Assembly: GCA_025800145.1 (NCBI GenBank)
Contig: JAOXSH010000130.1
Coordinates: 21,807-85,806 of the forward strand
Direction: 5' to 3'
Length of the DNA: 64,000 nt
DNA from: Cohaesibacter sp.
GTDB lineage: Bacteria; Pseudomonadota; Alphaproteobacteria; Rhizobiales; Cohaesibacteraceae
A program made the translations under genes and the position numbers. How positions within the stretch are numbered: the stretch's first letter is position 1; the number at the start of each line of letters is the position of its first letter. Shown in pieces: positions 52,043 through 60,708 of the stretch. Under the pieces are notes generated by a model, which made no database searches, had not been told where the DNA came from, and saw nothing but the letters and a program-made list of their open reading frames with translations.

Positions 52043-54316
52043 ATGAAAAAGTCTCTTAACACCCTTGCCCATGCATCCGTGTTCCCTATTTTGATGGTCG
52101 GTCTTCTGGCACCAGCTCTGACTGCAACTTCAGCAATCGCACAAACCATGCCATTGCCAAAGCCACGCCCGGCTCCCGCTGTCAGCTACACGCAAACAGC
52201 CCCCATTGGCAAGAACACAATTGGCACTGTCATTCATGCGGCCAACAACGCATCAGACTTTTTCCCGCAAAACCTGACCATTTTGCCAAGGACAAAACCC
52301 GGCCTTGCCCCCCTGCCAAACGCCAGCACCGGCGCCGGCACCATAGCGGCAAAACCGGCAGCAATCCCTGTGCCCGTCAACGCAACTTTGCCCAAAGTGG
52401 CCAGCACCAACAATGACATTGCCCCGCAAAGAGGCAGTTTAAAACAGGCCTTGGATGCCTTATCGCGCAAAAAATCAAAAACAGCTCTGGCCATTCACAA
52501 AGGCATGAAGCGCTCGCTTGATCGGGTGATTCTCACCTATATTCTGGCCATTGGAGGCTATCGAGATTTAAGCGCCGCCGAGATTAAGGCTTTTTATGAT
52601 CGGAAACGCCAATGGCCCAGCCGCTCTCTCATTGCAAAACGCATTGAAGAAGCCGTTTCCCGTCAAACATCCTCTGCCCCTTCCTTGGCGCGCGCCTTTG
52701 GCAAAAGCATTCCCAAATCCACAAGTGCAGGCATTGAGGTTGCCATCGCCCATGCCAAAAGTGGCAACAAGAAACAAGCAGCCCGCATCATTGCTCCCAT
52801 TTGGCGCTCCAACAAGCTGTCCGCAACATTGGAAAAACGCATCCTTTCCAATCTTGGCTCTGTCCTGACACGCGCTGATCACAAAGCCCGCGCCGATTAT
52901 TTGCTCTATCGCGAACGCGCCAATGGGGCTGTGCGTCTGAAACGCTATTTGACAAAAGGACAAGCGGCCCTGGTCGATGCACGCATTGCCGTCATTCGCC
53001 GCAGCAAAACTGCCAAATCAAAATTAAATGCGGTCCCAGCATCCTTGCGCAAAGATCCGGGCTATATCTTTTCCAAAATTCAATATTTGCGCAGAACCGG
53101 GCAAGAAAATGCCGCAGCCAATCTGATGCTAAAAGCCCCGCGCACTGTCTCCAAATTGGTCAATCACCGCGAATGGTGGATAGAGCGTCGCCTGCTATCA
53201 CGCATCATGCTCAACAAGGGGCAAGCCAAAACCGCCTATAGCATAGCAGCCAACCACACAGCCCAACGCGCCAAAGATGTATCAGAGGCGGAATTTCACG
53301 CCGGTTTCTTTGCCCTTCGCTATGTAAAAAATCCCAAAACAGCCGCCATTCATTTTGAACGAAGCTGGCAAAAAGCAAGTAGAAAACGCGACAAATCCCG
53401 CGGTCTCTATTGGCAAGGAAGAGCATGGGAAGCCGTGGGCAATCGAGCCAATGCTATAAAATTCTATAAAGCCGCCGCCAATCCAACCGTCTATTATGGA
53501 CAATTGGCAATGGAAGAATTGGGTCAGAAAACCTTGCGCCTGACCAATCCGGCTCCAGCAACCGCCCAACAAAAAACAACTTTCAATGGCCGCGAACTGG
53601 TCCAAGCCGTCAAACGACTAAAACAAGTCGGCCATGCCAAACGCGCCGGACCGATTTTGCGCCATCTTGCGCGCACCTTGCCCAATGCCTCCGAAGTAGC
53701 CCTCGCCCACCAATTGGCACAAAGCTACAGTTTGCATCAAAATGCTGTACAGATCGGCCAAATTGCCCTGTCTCGCGGAATGCCAGCCGACAAACTGGCT
53801 TTCCCGCTGAATGTGATCCCGCGCTCAGCCAAAACCAATGGCGTTGATATTGCACTGATTTATGCGCTGGCAAAACAGGAAAGCGTCTTCAACATTGCCG
53901 CTGTCTCCCATGCCAATGCCCGCGGATTTATGCAAATGCTACCGGCAACCGCCAAGCGAACCGCCAAAAAAATGGGCGTCAAATTTTCAAAAGCCAGAAT
54001 GACCACCGATGCCAAATATATCATCAATCTGGGCAGCTATCATCTCAAAGGCCTGCTGGAGCGCTTCAACGGCTCCTATATCATGACCTTTGCCGCTTAC
54101 AATGCAGGCGCAGGTCGCCCACCTCAATGGGTCAAGCGCTTTGGCGATCCGCGCTCGCGCCGCATCAATACAATCGACTGGGTGGAACGCATCCCCTTCA
54201 CCGAAACCCGCGATTATGTCAAGAAACTGACCGAAAATTTACAAATCTATGAAGCCCGCATCCATGGTCGCAAGCTTGATATCAGCAAAGATCTAAAACG
54301 TGGACACCCGGATTAA
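52043..54316 (+). CDS. Soluble lytic murein transglycosylase
   Basis: A 757-residue periplasmic enzyme of the Slt70 type, cleaving the MurNAc-GlcNAc bond to form 1,6-anhydro ends. A signal peptide ends near 'TSAIAQT', followed by a Pro/Ala-rich segment (about 35-125). A long helical superhelix domain (about 130-590) comes next, then the C-terminal SLT domain with catalytic Glu in 'IYALAKQESVFN' near 614 and 'SHANARGFMQMLPATA'. The motif 'AAYNAGAGRPPQWVKRFGD' near 690 completes the family signature. The N-terminal low-complexity linker is longer than usual. Confidence 0.92.
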   Translation: MKKSLNTLAHASVFPILMVGLLAPALTATSAIAQTMPLPKPRPAPAVSYTQTAPIGKNTIGTVIHAANNASDFFPQNLTILPRTKPGLAPLPNASTGAGTIAAKPAAIPVPVNATLPKVASTNNDIAPQRGSLKQALDALSRKKSKTALAIHKGMKRSLDRVILTYILAIGGYRDLSAAEIKAFYDRKRQWPSRSLIAKRIEEAVSRQTSSAPSLARAFGKSIPKSTSAGIEVAIAHAKSGNKKQAARIIAPIWRSNKLSATLEKRILSNLGSVLTRADHKARADYLLYRERANGAVRLKRYLTKGQAALVDARIAVIRRSKTAKSKLNAVPASLRKDPGYIFSKIQYLRRTGQENAAANLMLKAPRTVSKLVNHREWWIERRLLSRIMLNKGQAKTAYSIAANHTAQRAKDVSEAEFHAGFFALRYVKNPKTAAIHFERSWQKASRKRDKSRGLYWQGRAWEAVGNRANAIKFYKAAANPTVYYGQLAMEELGQKTLRLTNPAPATAQQKTTFNGRELVQAVKRLKQVGHAKRAGPILRHLARTLPNASEVALAHQLAQSYSLHQNAVQIGQIALSRGMPADKLAFPLNVIPRSAKTNGVDIALIYALAKQESVFNIAAVSHANARGFMQMLPATAKRTAKKMGVKFSKARMTTDAKYIINLGSYHLKGLLERFNGSYIMTFAAYNAGAGRPPQWVKRFGDPRSRRINTIDWVERIPFTETRDYVKKLTENLQIYEARIHGRKLDISKDLKRGHPD

Positions 54317-54543
54317 GATTGAACGCAAAAACTGCCATAGAAAATCCTATTCACAGACCAAGAACAAGAAGCAAGACAGACGGACTTTTCTGTGCTTGGC
54401 AGGATCAAGAAATAGCGCTAGGCTCAGGACTCATTAATTTAGCCTAGTCTCTCGCGCAATCAAAATGCCCGGCATCTCTTTAAATTGAAGAGCCTGCACG
54501 GCACAAGACATATGGATATGTCTGTCATAAGGACAAAAAGCAC

Positions 54544-55515
54544 ATGAGCCTTGAGCCTGTAGAACCCGATATGCATGGTCGGGATATCCCACAAAAAGAC
54601 ATCCCGGAAAACGACATCAACGTACAGCATTTTGAATTCACGGCCACCGATGGGATCAATCTGCGCGGGGAGATTTTCGGCGACCGCCTAAGAGATGCAT
54701 TGCCCGTCCTGTGCCTGCCCGGCCTGACGCGCAATGCCAAGGATTTCCATCCCCTTGCAGAACGTCTGGTGCGCGACCCGGACAATCCGCGCCTAGTGAT
54801 GATTCTAAACAGTCGCGGCAGAGGCACATCCGATTATGACAAAAAACCGGAAAATTACGATATCCTGACCGAAGCCAATGATGCCTTGCATGCGCTGGCA
54901 GCTGCCGGTTTGGAAGAAGCTATTTTTATTGGCACCTCGCGTGGCGGGCTATTGACCATGGCCATTGCAGCTCTGCGCCCCGGCGTCATTGCCGGAGCAG
55001 TCCTCAATGATATTGGACCAGAAATCAACGCCCAAGGCCTTGCCCGCATTAAAACCTATCTTGGCAAGGCAAAACCCGTCACAAATTGGGACGAAGCCAT
55101 CGACTATATCAAGGATGCAAATTTTGGCATGTTCCCGGCATTAAGCGAAGAGCAATGGAAAGCCTTTGCCCATATGACCTTTAAGGAAGAAGATGGCAAA
55201 CCGGCCCGCGATTTTGATATTGCCATCGTCAAATCACTGGAAACAGTCGATCTCAGCCAACCTCTTCCCAATGCATGGCCGCAATTCATGGCCATGTCTC
55301 ATGCACCGGTTCTGGTCCTGCGGGGCGAACATTCCGATATTCTAACCCGTGAAACGGCACAAGCCATGACCGAACAACACCCAGATTGCCAATGGATCGA
55401 GGTGGAGGGCCAAGGCCACGCGCCGATGTTTCTGATCGATAGCCTGAATGATCAAATCGCCGCAATTCTTGCCGAAATGGATCAAAAACATGCCCAGCAT
55501 GAAGGGCAAAAATAA
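54544..55515 (+). CDS. Alpha/beta hydrolase
   Basis: A 323-residue alpha/beta hydrolase. After a 25-residue acidic lead it has 'LPGLTRNAKDFHPLAERL' (oxyanion region), 'LNSRGRGTSDYD', the nucleophile elbow 'FIGTSRGGLLTMA' near 138, an acid candidate in 'LRGEHSDILT' near 262, and His in 'EGQGHAPMFLID' near 288. The fold resembles esterases and C-C bond hydrolases of the same superfamily; the substrate is unknown. AGGAC lies before the ATG. It precedes bluB in the same direction. Confidence 0.87.
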   Translation: MSLEPVEPDMHGRDIPQKDIPENDINVQHFEFTATDGINLRGEIFGDRLRDALPVLCLPGLTRNAKDFHPLAERLVRDPDNPRLVMILNSRGRGTSDYDKKPENYDILTEANDALHALAAAGLEEAIFIGTSRGGLLTMAIAALRPGVIAGAVLNDIGPEINAQGLARIKTYLGKAKPVTNWDEAIDYIKDANFGMFPALSEEQWKAFAHMTFKEEDGKPARDFDIAIVKSLETVDLSQPLPNAWPQFMAMSHAPVLVLRGEHSDILTRETAQAMTEQHPDCQWIEVEGQGHAPMFLIDSLNDQIAAILAEMDQKHAQHEGQK

Positions 55516-55558
55516 ACAGCCGACAGAACAACACAATAAAGAGGCTTTAAGACAATCA

Positions 55559-56215
55559 ATGGACCAGATACGGACGCCATCGCCTGATTTTGACCAGAGC
55601 TTTCGGGACCAGTTTGAAAACCTGCTGCGCTGGCGCAGAGACATCCGTCACTTTGAAACAGGCCTCGTCCCTGCCGATCTTGTCCAAGCCTGCCTCAGCA
55701 TGGCCAATCTCGCGCCCTCTGTCGGCCTCAGCCAGCCATGGCGTTTTGTGGAATTGCAAGACCCAACGCGCCGCGCCCGCATCATCCAGTCTTTTGAAGA
55801 CTGCAACGCGCAAGCCTTACAAGCCTATGAAGGCGAAAAACGCCAACTTTATACCAGTTTAAAACTGGAAGGCCTGCGACAAGCCCCGGTGCAATTTGCC
55901 GTTTTTTGCGATGATGAAACGGATAAAGGCAATGGCTTGGGCAAACAATCCATGCCGGAAATGCTCAATTATTCAGTTGTCACCGCCATTTACAGCTTTT
56001 GGCTGGCCGCCCGCACCCATGGACTGGGCGTTGGCTGGGTCTCTATCCTCGATCCCCAAACCGTCAAAAATGCCTGCAATGTCCCCGATCATTGGTCTCT
56101 CATTGCCTATCTATGTGTTGGCTGGCCAGCAATCGATCCCACTTGCACGCCAGAGCTGGAACAAAGGGGATGGGAAAATCGTCAACCTCACCCGTATTTT
56201 TATAAAAAGCTTTGA
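55559..56215 (+). CDS. bluB: 5,6-dimethylbenzimidazole synthase BluB
   Basis: A 218-residue flavin-destructase of the nitroreductase fold that turns FMNH2 into dimethylbenzimidazole, the lower ligand of vitamin B12. Matching features are 'LLRWRRDIRHF' near 22, 'SMANLAPSVGLSQPWRFVEL' near 50, and 'ARTHGLGVGWVSILDPQTVK' near 155. The ATG at 55559 begins just before the conserved core; the track start overlaps the hydrolase gene, so the start is uncertain. No other cobalamin gene is in the window. Confidence 0.88.
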   Translation: MDQIRTPSPDFDQSFRDQFENLLRWRRDIRHFETGLVPADLVQACLSMANLAPSVGLSQPWRFVELQDPTRRARIIQSFEDCNAQALQAYEGEKRQLYTSLKLEGLRQAPVQFAVFCDDETDKGNGLGKQSMPEMLNYSVVTAIYSFWLAARTHGLGVGWVSILDPQTVKNACNVPDHWSLIAYLCVGWPAIDPTCTPELEQRGWENRQPHPYFYKKL

Positions 56216-56248
56216 AAACAAACAGAGCATCCAAGCGCCCAAAGCCCT

Positions 56249-56345
56249 CAGTGCCCGTTTCAAAAGTCTCTTGATGAGACTTTTAGGCCGCATATCCGAC
56301 CTTATACCAACGGCATGAAAGATTACCCCATATGACCGGATAAAC
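56249..56345. repeat. Type I REP copy F truncated by a type II repeat
   Basis: The type I copy begins 'CAGTGCCCGTTTCAAAAGTC' with the small palindrome AAAGTCTC-ttgat-GAGACTTT. It runs as far as 'CATATCCGACC' and then changes abruptly into the type II sequence 'TTATACCAACGGCATGAAAG'. Full type I copies continue 'CCGACCCTCTCC' at this point. The right-hand type II terminal repeat is missing. From 56350 to 56552 the DNA is AT-rich and contains only the promoter region of the GntR gene. Confidence 0.88.
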
Positions 56346-56552
56346 AGATAGGGATATGCCTGTTTTTTCGTATTTACAAATCTTCTAAAAATCTGCAATT
56401 TATCTGGGTTAACATATAGGCTTATTCATTATTCTCTTATTGTCATAAAGAGTTATCTCGATAGATTAATCATCACTCACAAAATAATTTGCTTGCACTC
56501 CCTTTCTAAGCCTATAAAATATTGAAAATTTTTCTAAATTTTGGAGATACCG

Positions 56553-57200
56553 TTGTTTGGACGACAAAAAGAAGAATCTGCAACAGTGGTCAATCTTCTG
56601 GCCAATCAGGTCAGACGTGATATCTCCTTTGGCGTTCTGCCACCAGACACCAAGCTAAAAATTGCAGATTTGCGTGATCGCTATGGCGGCAGTGCTCATA
56701 GCCTGAGAGAAGCCTTGCGCCTGCTCTCCAATGAAGGGCTTGTAGAAGCCTCGGCACAACGTGGTTTTCGTGTCAGCTCTGCAACACAAGATGATCAGCA
56801 AGACATCATCCGCCTGCGCCGGGAAATAGAGACCACCGGCTTGCGCTGGGCCATGGAACACGGCGACTTGCAATGGGAAGGCCGCATTATGGCCTCTCAC
56901 CATGCCTTAAAAGCCATCACAGCACAATTGCAGCAAGATCCAACGGAATTTGCTCTGGATTGGGACGAAGCCAATCGCCAGTTTCATATCTGCCTGATTG
57001 AAGCCAGTCGCTCACCACGCCTAATGGAAATTCAAAACAGCCTATTCGAACAAAGCCGCCGCTTTCGCTTGGCCGCTTTACGCGAAGATGTGCTGGATTT
57101 TGATCATACCCTGAGCTTGGTCGACAAGCTGGTCGCAGCCATTTTGGCAAAACAGCAAGAAGAGGCCGTTTCTCTCTTGCAGCAGCTCATTATTCACTAG
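56553..57200 (+). CDS. GntR/FadR-type transcriptional regulator
   Basis: A 215-residue regulator with an N-terminal winged helix ('LANQVRRDISFGVLPPDTKL', 'LRDRYGGSAHSLREALRLLSNEG') and a C-terminal FCD-type helical ligand domain (about 80-213). Conserved metal-site residues fit 'DEANRQFHICLIEASRS' (Asp, His) and the final His pattern 'DFDHTLSLVD'. The start is a TTG at 56553 with GGAG 7 bases upstream; there is no ATG in a better position. It likely controls the ABC importer genes that follow 60 bases downstream. Confidence 0.85.
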   Translation: MFGRQKEESATVVNLLANQVRRDISFGVLPPDTKLKIADLRDRYGGSAHSLREALRLLSNEGLVEASAQRGFRVSSATQDDQQDIIRLRREIETTGLRWAMEHGDLQWEGRIMASHHALKAITAQLQQDPTEFALDWDEANRQFHICLIEASRSPRLMEIQNSLFEQSRRFRLAALREDVLDFDHTLSLVDKLVAAILAKQQEEAVSLLQQLIIH

Positions 57201-57260
57201 CCTGACAAACACGATCAAACATTCACCGATCAAAACAGGATCCATCCGGGGAGGATAATC

Positions 57261-58295
57261 ATGTTCACACTCACACGCAGAAAAGTAACAAACCTTGTAC
57301 TTGGTGGTGCCATCACCGCAGCCAGCTTTGCCGCAACCGCAACACTCGCCAATGCTACGGATAAAATCACCGTTGGCGCTTTGCGCTTCACCTCACATGC
57401 CCCAAGCTTTGTCGCCTTTGAGCGCGATTATTTTAAAGAGCAAGGCCTTGAGGTCGAGTTCAAATTCTTTCAAGCGGCCCAGCCAATGGCCGTTGCCATC
57501 GCATCCGGTGATGTGGACTTTGGCGTAACAGCCATATCAGGTGGCCTGATCAATCTGGCCCAAAAAGGAGCCATCAAAGTGATTGGCGGAGCCCTGCATG
57601 AGGAAAAAGGCATTGATGGCCAGATGATCCTGGCCTCCAAAAAAGCCTTTGATGCAGGTCTGAAAAGCCCGGCCAACCTCAAAGGCCATAGCTATGGCAT
57701 CACTCAGGCCGGTTCCTCTTTCCATTATATGGCCCATAAAATTGCCCAGAAAGAAGGCTTTGCCGGATCAGAAATCAAGGTCAAGCCTTTGCAAAAAGTC
57801 GGTGCCATCATCGGTGCTTTAAAATCCGAGCAGATTGATGCATGGTCCATCGTCCCCCATATTGCCAAAGGTTTGGGCAAAGCCCCAACAGTTGAGATTA
57901 TCGGCAAGATTGCAGATTATATTCCAGATTACCAAGTCACCACCGTCTTTACGTCCGCCAAAAATGCTGCAGACCAAAAAGAACTGGTTAAGAAATTCCT
58001 CACCGCTTTCTCAAAAGGCGCTGACGATTTCAATGCCGCTCTGGTAGACAAAACAGCAGGCGATCAAGCAACAGAAGACATGGTCAAACTGATTCATAAA
58101 TATGTCTATACCTCGCGCCCTTACGAAAAAGCAGCGCCTTCCATTCGCAATGGTGCCATGCGCATCAACAAGGACGCAAAGCTCAATGTCACCAATGTGA
58201 AAGATCAGCTCTCATGGTTCCAGTCCGAAGGTCTGGTCTCCAAAGACATCACCATCGACATGCTGGTCGATGACAGCTTTGTCGAAACCTACTAA
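57261..58295 (+). CDS. ABC transporter substrate-binding protein (NitT/TauT type)
   Basis: A 344-residue periplasmic binding protein of the NMT1/SsuA/TauA class. The N-terminus 'LTRRKVTNLVLGGAITAASF' with cleavage near 'ANATD' resembles a Tat signal. Typical features are 'SHAPSFVAFERDYFKEQGLE', 'AIASGDVDFGVTAISGGL' and 'HSYGITQAGSSFHYM'. Members carry nitrate, taurine, alkanesulfonates, pyrimidine precursors or aromatic acids; the substrate here is not evident. GGGGAGG lies before the ATG. Confidence 0.88.
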   Translation: MFTLTRRKVTNLVLGGAITAASFAATATLANATDKITVGALRFTSHAPSFVAFERDYFKEQGLEVEFKFFQAAQPMAVAIASGDVDFGVTAISGGLINLAQKGAIKVIGGALHEEKGIDGQMILASKKAFDAGLKSPANLKGHSYGITQAGSSFHYMAHKIAQKEGFAGSEIKVKPLQKVGAIIGALKSEQIDAWSIVPHIAKGLGKAPTVEIIGKIADYIPDYQVTTVFTSAKNAADQKELVKKFLTAFSKGADDFNAALVDKTAGDQATEDMVKLIHKYVYTSRPYEKAAPSIRNGAMRINKDAKLNVTNVKDQLSWFQSEGLVSKDITIDMLVDDSFVETY

Positions 58296-58392
58296 GCCGA
58301 CAACATAAAGAAACAGGGGGGCTGACATCTTGTCAGATCCCTTTTTGCATTCGCCAGACGAACGAAGCATAGGCAATCAAAAAGGACGGACC

Positions 58393-59160
58393 ATGGATCT
58401 ACATCTTGAGGATATTTCCCATACATATGGCGATGTCACGGTCCTACAAAACATCAATCTGACCATCAAAGATGGCGAAATTATCTGCATTGTCGGCCCA
58501 TCGGGATGCGGCAAATCAACCCTTTTGCGCTTCATTGGCGGTCTGGAACGCCCCGATCATGGTCAGGTCCTTCAAATGGGCGAAGCCCCCAAAGACAGTC
58601 TCAATCCGCTGACCTATATCTTTCAGGATTTTGCCCTTTTGCCATGGCGCTCTGTGCGCGGCAATATCTCATTGGTGTTGGAAGATCACGGCATCAAGGG
58701 AAAAAAGGCAGACCCTATCATTGCCGATGTTCTGGCCCGCACCAATTTAAGCGACTTTGCCAATGCCCTGCCCCGCCAGCTCTCTGGCGGCATGAAACAA
58801 CGGGTCGCCATTGCCAGAGCTTTAGCGGTCCGCCCGGCCGTGATGCTGATGGACGAGCCTTTGTCGGCACTGGACAGCCAAACCCGCGAATTGCTGATGG
58901 ATGATCTCATGGATCTGTGGCAGCGTGACCGCTTCACCGCCTGTTATGTCACCCATAACCTTAATGAGGCCGTGCGGCTGGGTCATAAAATCGTCGTTTT
59001 ATCCCGCCGTCCCGGCAAAATCCGGGAAATTGTCGAAATTGATTTGCCTTTGAACGAGCGCAAAGATCACACCGAACATTTGGCAGAAAAACAAGCCCAG
59101 CTTTGGTCCATCATGCGCGAAGAAGCCCGCGCCGCCGATAAGGAGCTGGTCCATGGCTAA
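58393..59160 (+). CDS. ABC transporter ATP-binding protein (NitT/TauT type)
   Basis: A 255-residue ATPase with Walker A 'GPSGCGKSTLL' near 36, Q loop 'IFQDFALLPW', signature 'LSGGMKQRVAIARAL' near 135, and Walker B 'VMLMDEPLSALD' near 155. The His switch is in 'CYVTHNLNEA'. It powers the importer formed with the next gene. The track uses a TTG 63 bases upstream; the ATG at 58393 has AAGGACGG. It overlaps the permease gene by eight bases. Confidence 0.93.
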   Translation: MDLHLEDISHTYGDVTVLQNINLTIKDGEIICIVGPSGCGKSTLLRFIGGLERPDHGQVLQMGEAPKDSLNPLTYIFQDFALLPWRSVRGNISLVLEDHGIKGKKADPIIADVLARTNLSDFANALPRQLSGGMKQRVAIARALAVRPAVMLMDEPLSALDSQTRELLMDDLMDLWQRDRFTACYVTHNLNEAVRLGHKIVVLSRRPGKIREIVEIDLPLNERKDHTEHLAEKQAQLWSIMREEARAADKELVHG

Positions 59161-59968
59161 CCAAACCCCGCCTCTCTCTGCCAATCAAAAAGCCAAAGTG
59201 CCCTTTCGCGGCGGTGGCTTTCAAACAAAATCCCTCAAGCTCATCAGCCCGGTGGTTTTTATCTGCCTCATTGCTCTGTGGGAGCTTGGCTCAAAAACCG
59301 GCTTCATCTCCAATCTGGTTCTCCCCGCTCCCTCCGAGGCCTTTGAAGCCTTCATGCAATTGGCACGCTCCGGTATGCTCTGGACCCATTTATCAGCCTC
59401 TTTGCAGCGCTTGATCATCGGCTGGTCCCTTGGTAGCACGTTGGGCATTATGGTCGGCTTGCTCATCGGCCTGTCATCCATTGCCCGCGCCGGACTATCG
59501 CCGCTTGTCTCGGCTATTTTCCCAATTCCCAAAATTGCCCTTCTGCCTCTTTTCATCATCTGGTTTGGCATCGGCGAAGGCTCCAAAGTTGCCACTATCT
59601 TGTTCGGAACCTTCTTTCCCACGGTCATCGCCACCTATGGCGGGGTAGATAATGTGGATCGCAGCCTGATCCGTATGGGCCAGTCCTTTGGCCTCTCACG
59701 ATCCTCTATCATCCGAAAGATCATCCTACCCGGTGCCTTGCCCGCCATCTTGTCCGGGTGCAGAATTTCCGCTTCCATCGCCATCATCTTGCTGGTCGCC
59801 GCCGAGATGATTGGCGCAGAATTTGGCATCGGTGCTTATATCCTTTTGGCAGGCAGTCTCTTTGCACCAGACCAGCTGATTGCGGGCGTCGCCATGCTCT
59901 CCATCATGGGCCTGTGTTTTGCCTGGCTGATTGGCAGGGCTGAGACATTCTTCCTGTCTTGGCGCTAA
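59153..59968 (+). CDS. ABC transporter permease (NitT/TauT type)
   Basis: A 271-residue inner-membrane permease with about six helices and the EAA loop motif near 'MGQSFGLSRSSIIRKIILPG', close to residue 185. It forms the channel of the importer with the preceding ATPase and binding protein. Translation is coupled to the ATPase through an eight-base overlap. The N-terminal 20 residues are cytoplasmic and Lys-rich. Confidence 0.92.
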   Translation: MANQTPPLSANQKAKVPFRGGGFQTKSLKLISPVVFICLIALWELGSKTGFISNLVLPAPSEAFEAFMQLARSGMLWTHLSASLQRLIIGWSLGSTLGIMVGLLIGLSSIARAGLSPLVSAIFPIPKIALLPLFIIWFGIGEGSKVATILFGTFFPTVIATYGGVDNVDRSLIRMGQSFGLSRSSIIRKIILPGALPAILSGCRISASIAIILLVAAEMIGAEFGIGAYILLAGSLFAPDQLIAGVAMLSIMGLCFAWLIGRAETFFLSWR

Positions 59969-60144
59969 AAAACGCATAACTCAAAACAAAAAGCGGCCGG
60001 AAAATCATGCAAAGGATCGCCAAATTTATCCAGCGATAGGGGCTGCACATGATATTCAATATTGGGTGTCGCCACCTGATCATTGGAACGGGTAAAAATA
60101 CCCAGCTGGCTTGGGACTATTCTGAATTTTGTGCTTTGTCGTCT

Positions 60145-60207
60145 TATCTCTTAGTGCCCGATTTAAAAGTCTCACTCGGAGACTTTTAAATCGGGCACTA
60201 AGAGATA
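60145..60207. repeat. Type I REP element, perfect short palindrome copy G
   Basis: A 63-base palindrome with perfect 29-base arms (core 'GCCCGATTTAAAAGTCTC') and a 5-base spacer. The symmetry even includes the flanking TATCTC/GAGATA. It lies in the 338-base space after the ABC permease gene; the part 59969-60144 before it holds no gene that I can support. Confidence 0.93.
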
Positions 60208-60220
60208 GCCGCTCTTGTCT

Positions 60221-60240
60221 TTAGGACGTAGACTCATAAA
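60221..60240. repeat. Solitary MITE end
   Basis: TTAGGACGTAGACTCATAAA is the complete terminal repeat of the MITE family, but no second end follows and the sequence changes at once to a GC-rich hairpin. It is a remnant, or a trace of imprecise excision. Confidence 0.8.
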
Positions 60241-60275
60241 AGGGGCGATCGCTTTATCTGACCGCCCTTCTTTTC
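60240..60275. terminator. Terminator next to the DUF5368 gene
   Basis: AAGGGGCGATCG-ctttat-CTGACCGCCCTTCTTTT pairs with one or two mismatches. It has A-rich and T-rich flanks, so it can serve both the plus-strand ABC operon and the minus-strand DUF5368 gene. Confidence 0.7.
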
Positions 60276-60306
60276 ATCATCAGATTTTATATTTTACTTC
60301 AGATTT

Positions 60307-60660
60307 TTAAGTCTTCTTTGCTGCGCCCCATAAGCCTTGTAATATATAAGCGGTCATGACTGTGCCAATCGCCCCTGCCAACCAAATGAGCAGCAGGATA
60401 ATCAAATCCACAGGCCCGCCAATGTCGGAATAGCCGGATGAGGTGATTGCCTGAACAAACCAGATGGCCAGAAATCCCCCCGCGAGGCCAATAATTTCAG
60501 AGCGCAAGAAACGGGCAGATTCAAGTTTGCGCTCTTTCATCACGATCAACAAAAAGGCAAAAAGGCCAATGATGGCCATTATCACCATGGCCCAAAATAA
60601 GCCCATCCCGAACACTTCTTCAAAGACGGCCAGCATGGTGGATAATGTCAGTTCTTTCAT
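60307..60660 (-). CDS. DUF5368-like small membrane protein
   Basis: A 117-residue protein with three helices (about 17-42, 52-75, 82-108) and a Lys-rich linker 'MKERKLESARF'. It resembles DUF5368 proteins that occur beside sulfide:quinone reductase-like flavoproteins. Its function is unknown; it could be a membrane anchor or quinone-pocket partner for the neighbouring flavoprotein. The gene follows the flavoprotein gene by 48 bases on the minus strand. Confidence 0.65.
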   Translation of the reverse strand: MKELTLSTMLAVFEEVFGMGLFWAMVIMAIIGLFAFLLIVMKERKLESARFLRSEIIGLAGGFLAIWFVQAITSSGYSDIGGPVDLIILLLIWLAGAIGTVMTAYILQGLWGAAKKT

Positions 60661-60708
60661 CTCTAATCTTCCTCATCCCGATATCTGTTTTCTGGTTGAA
60701 GCACCCAA

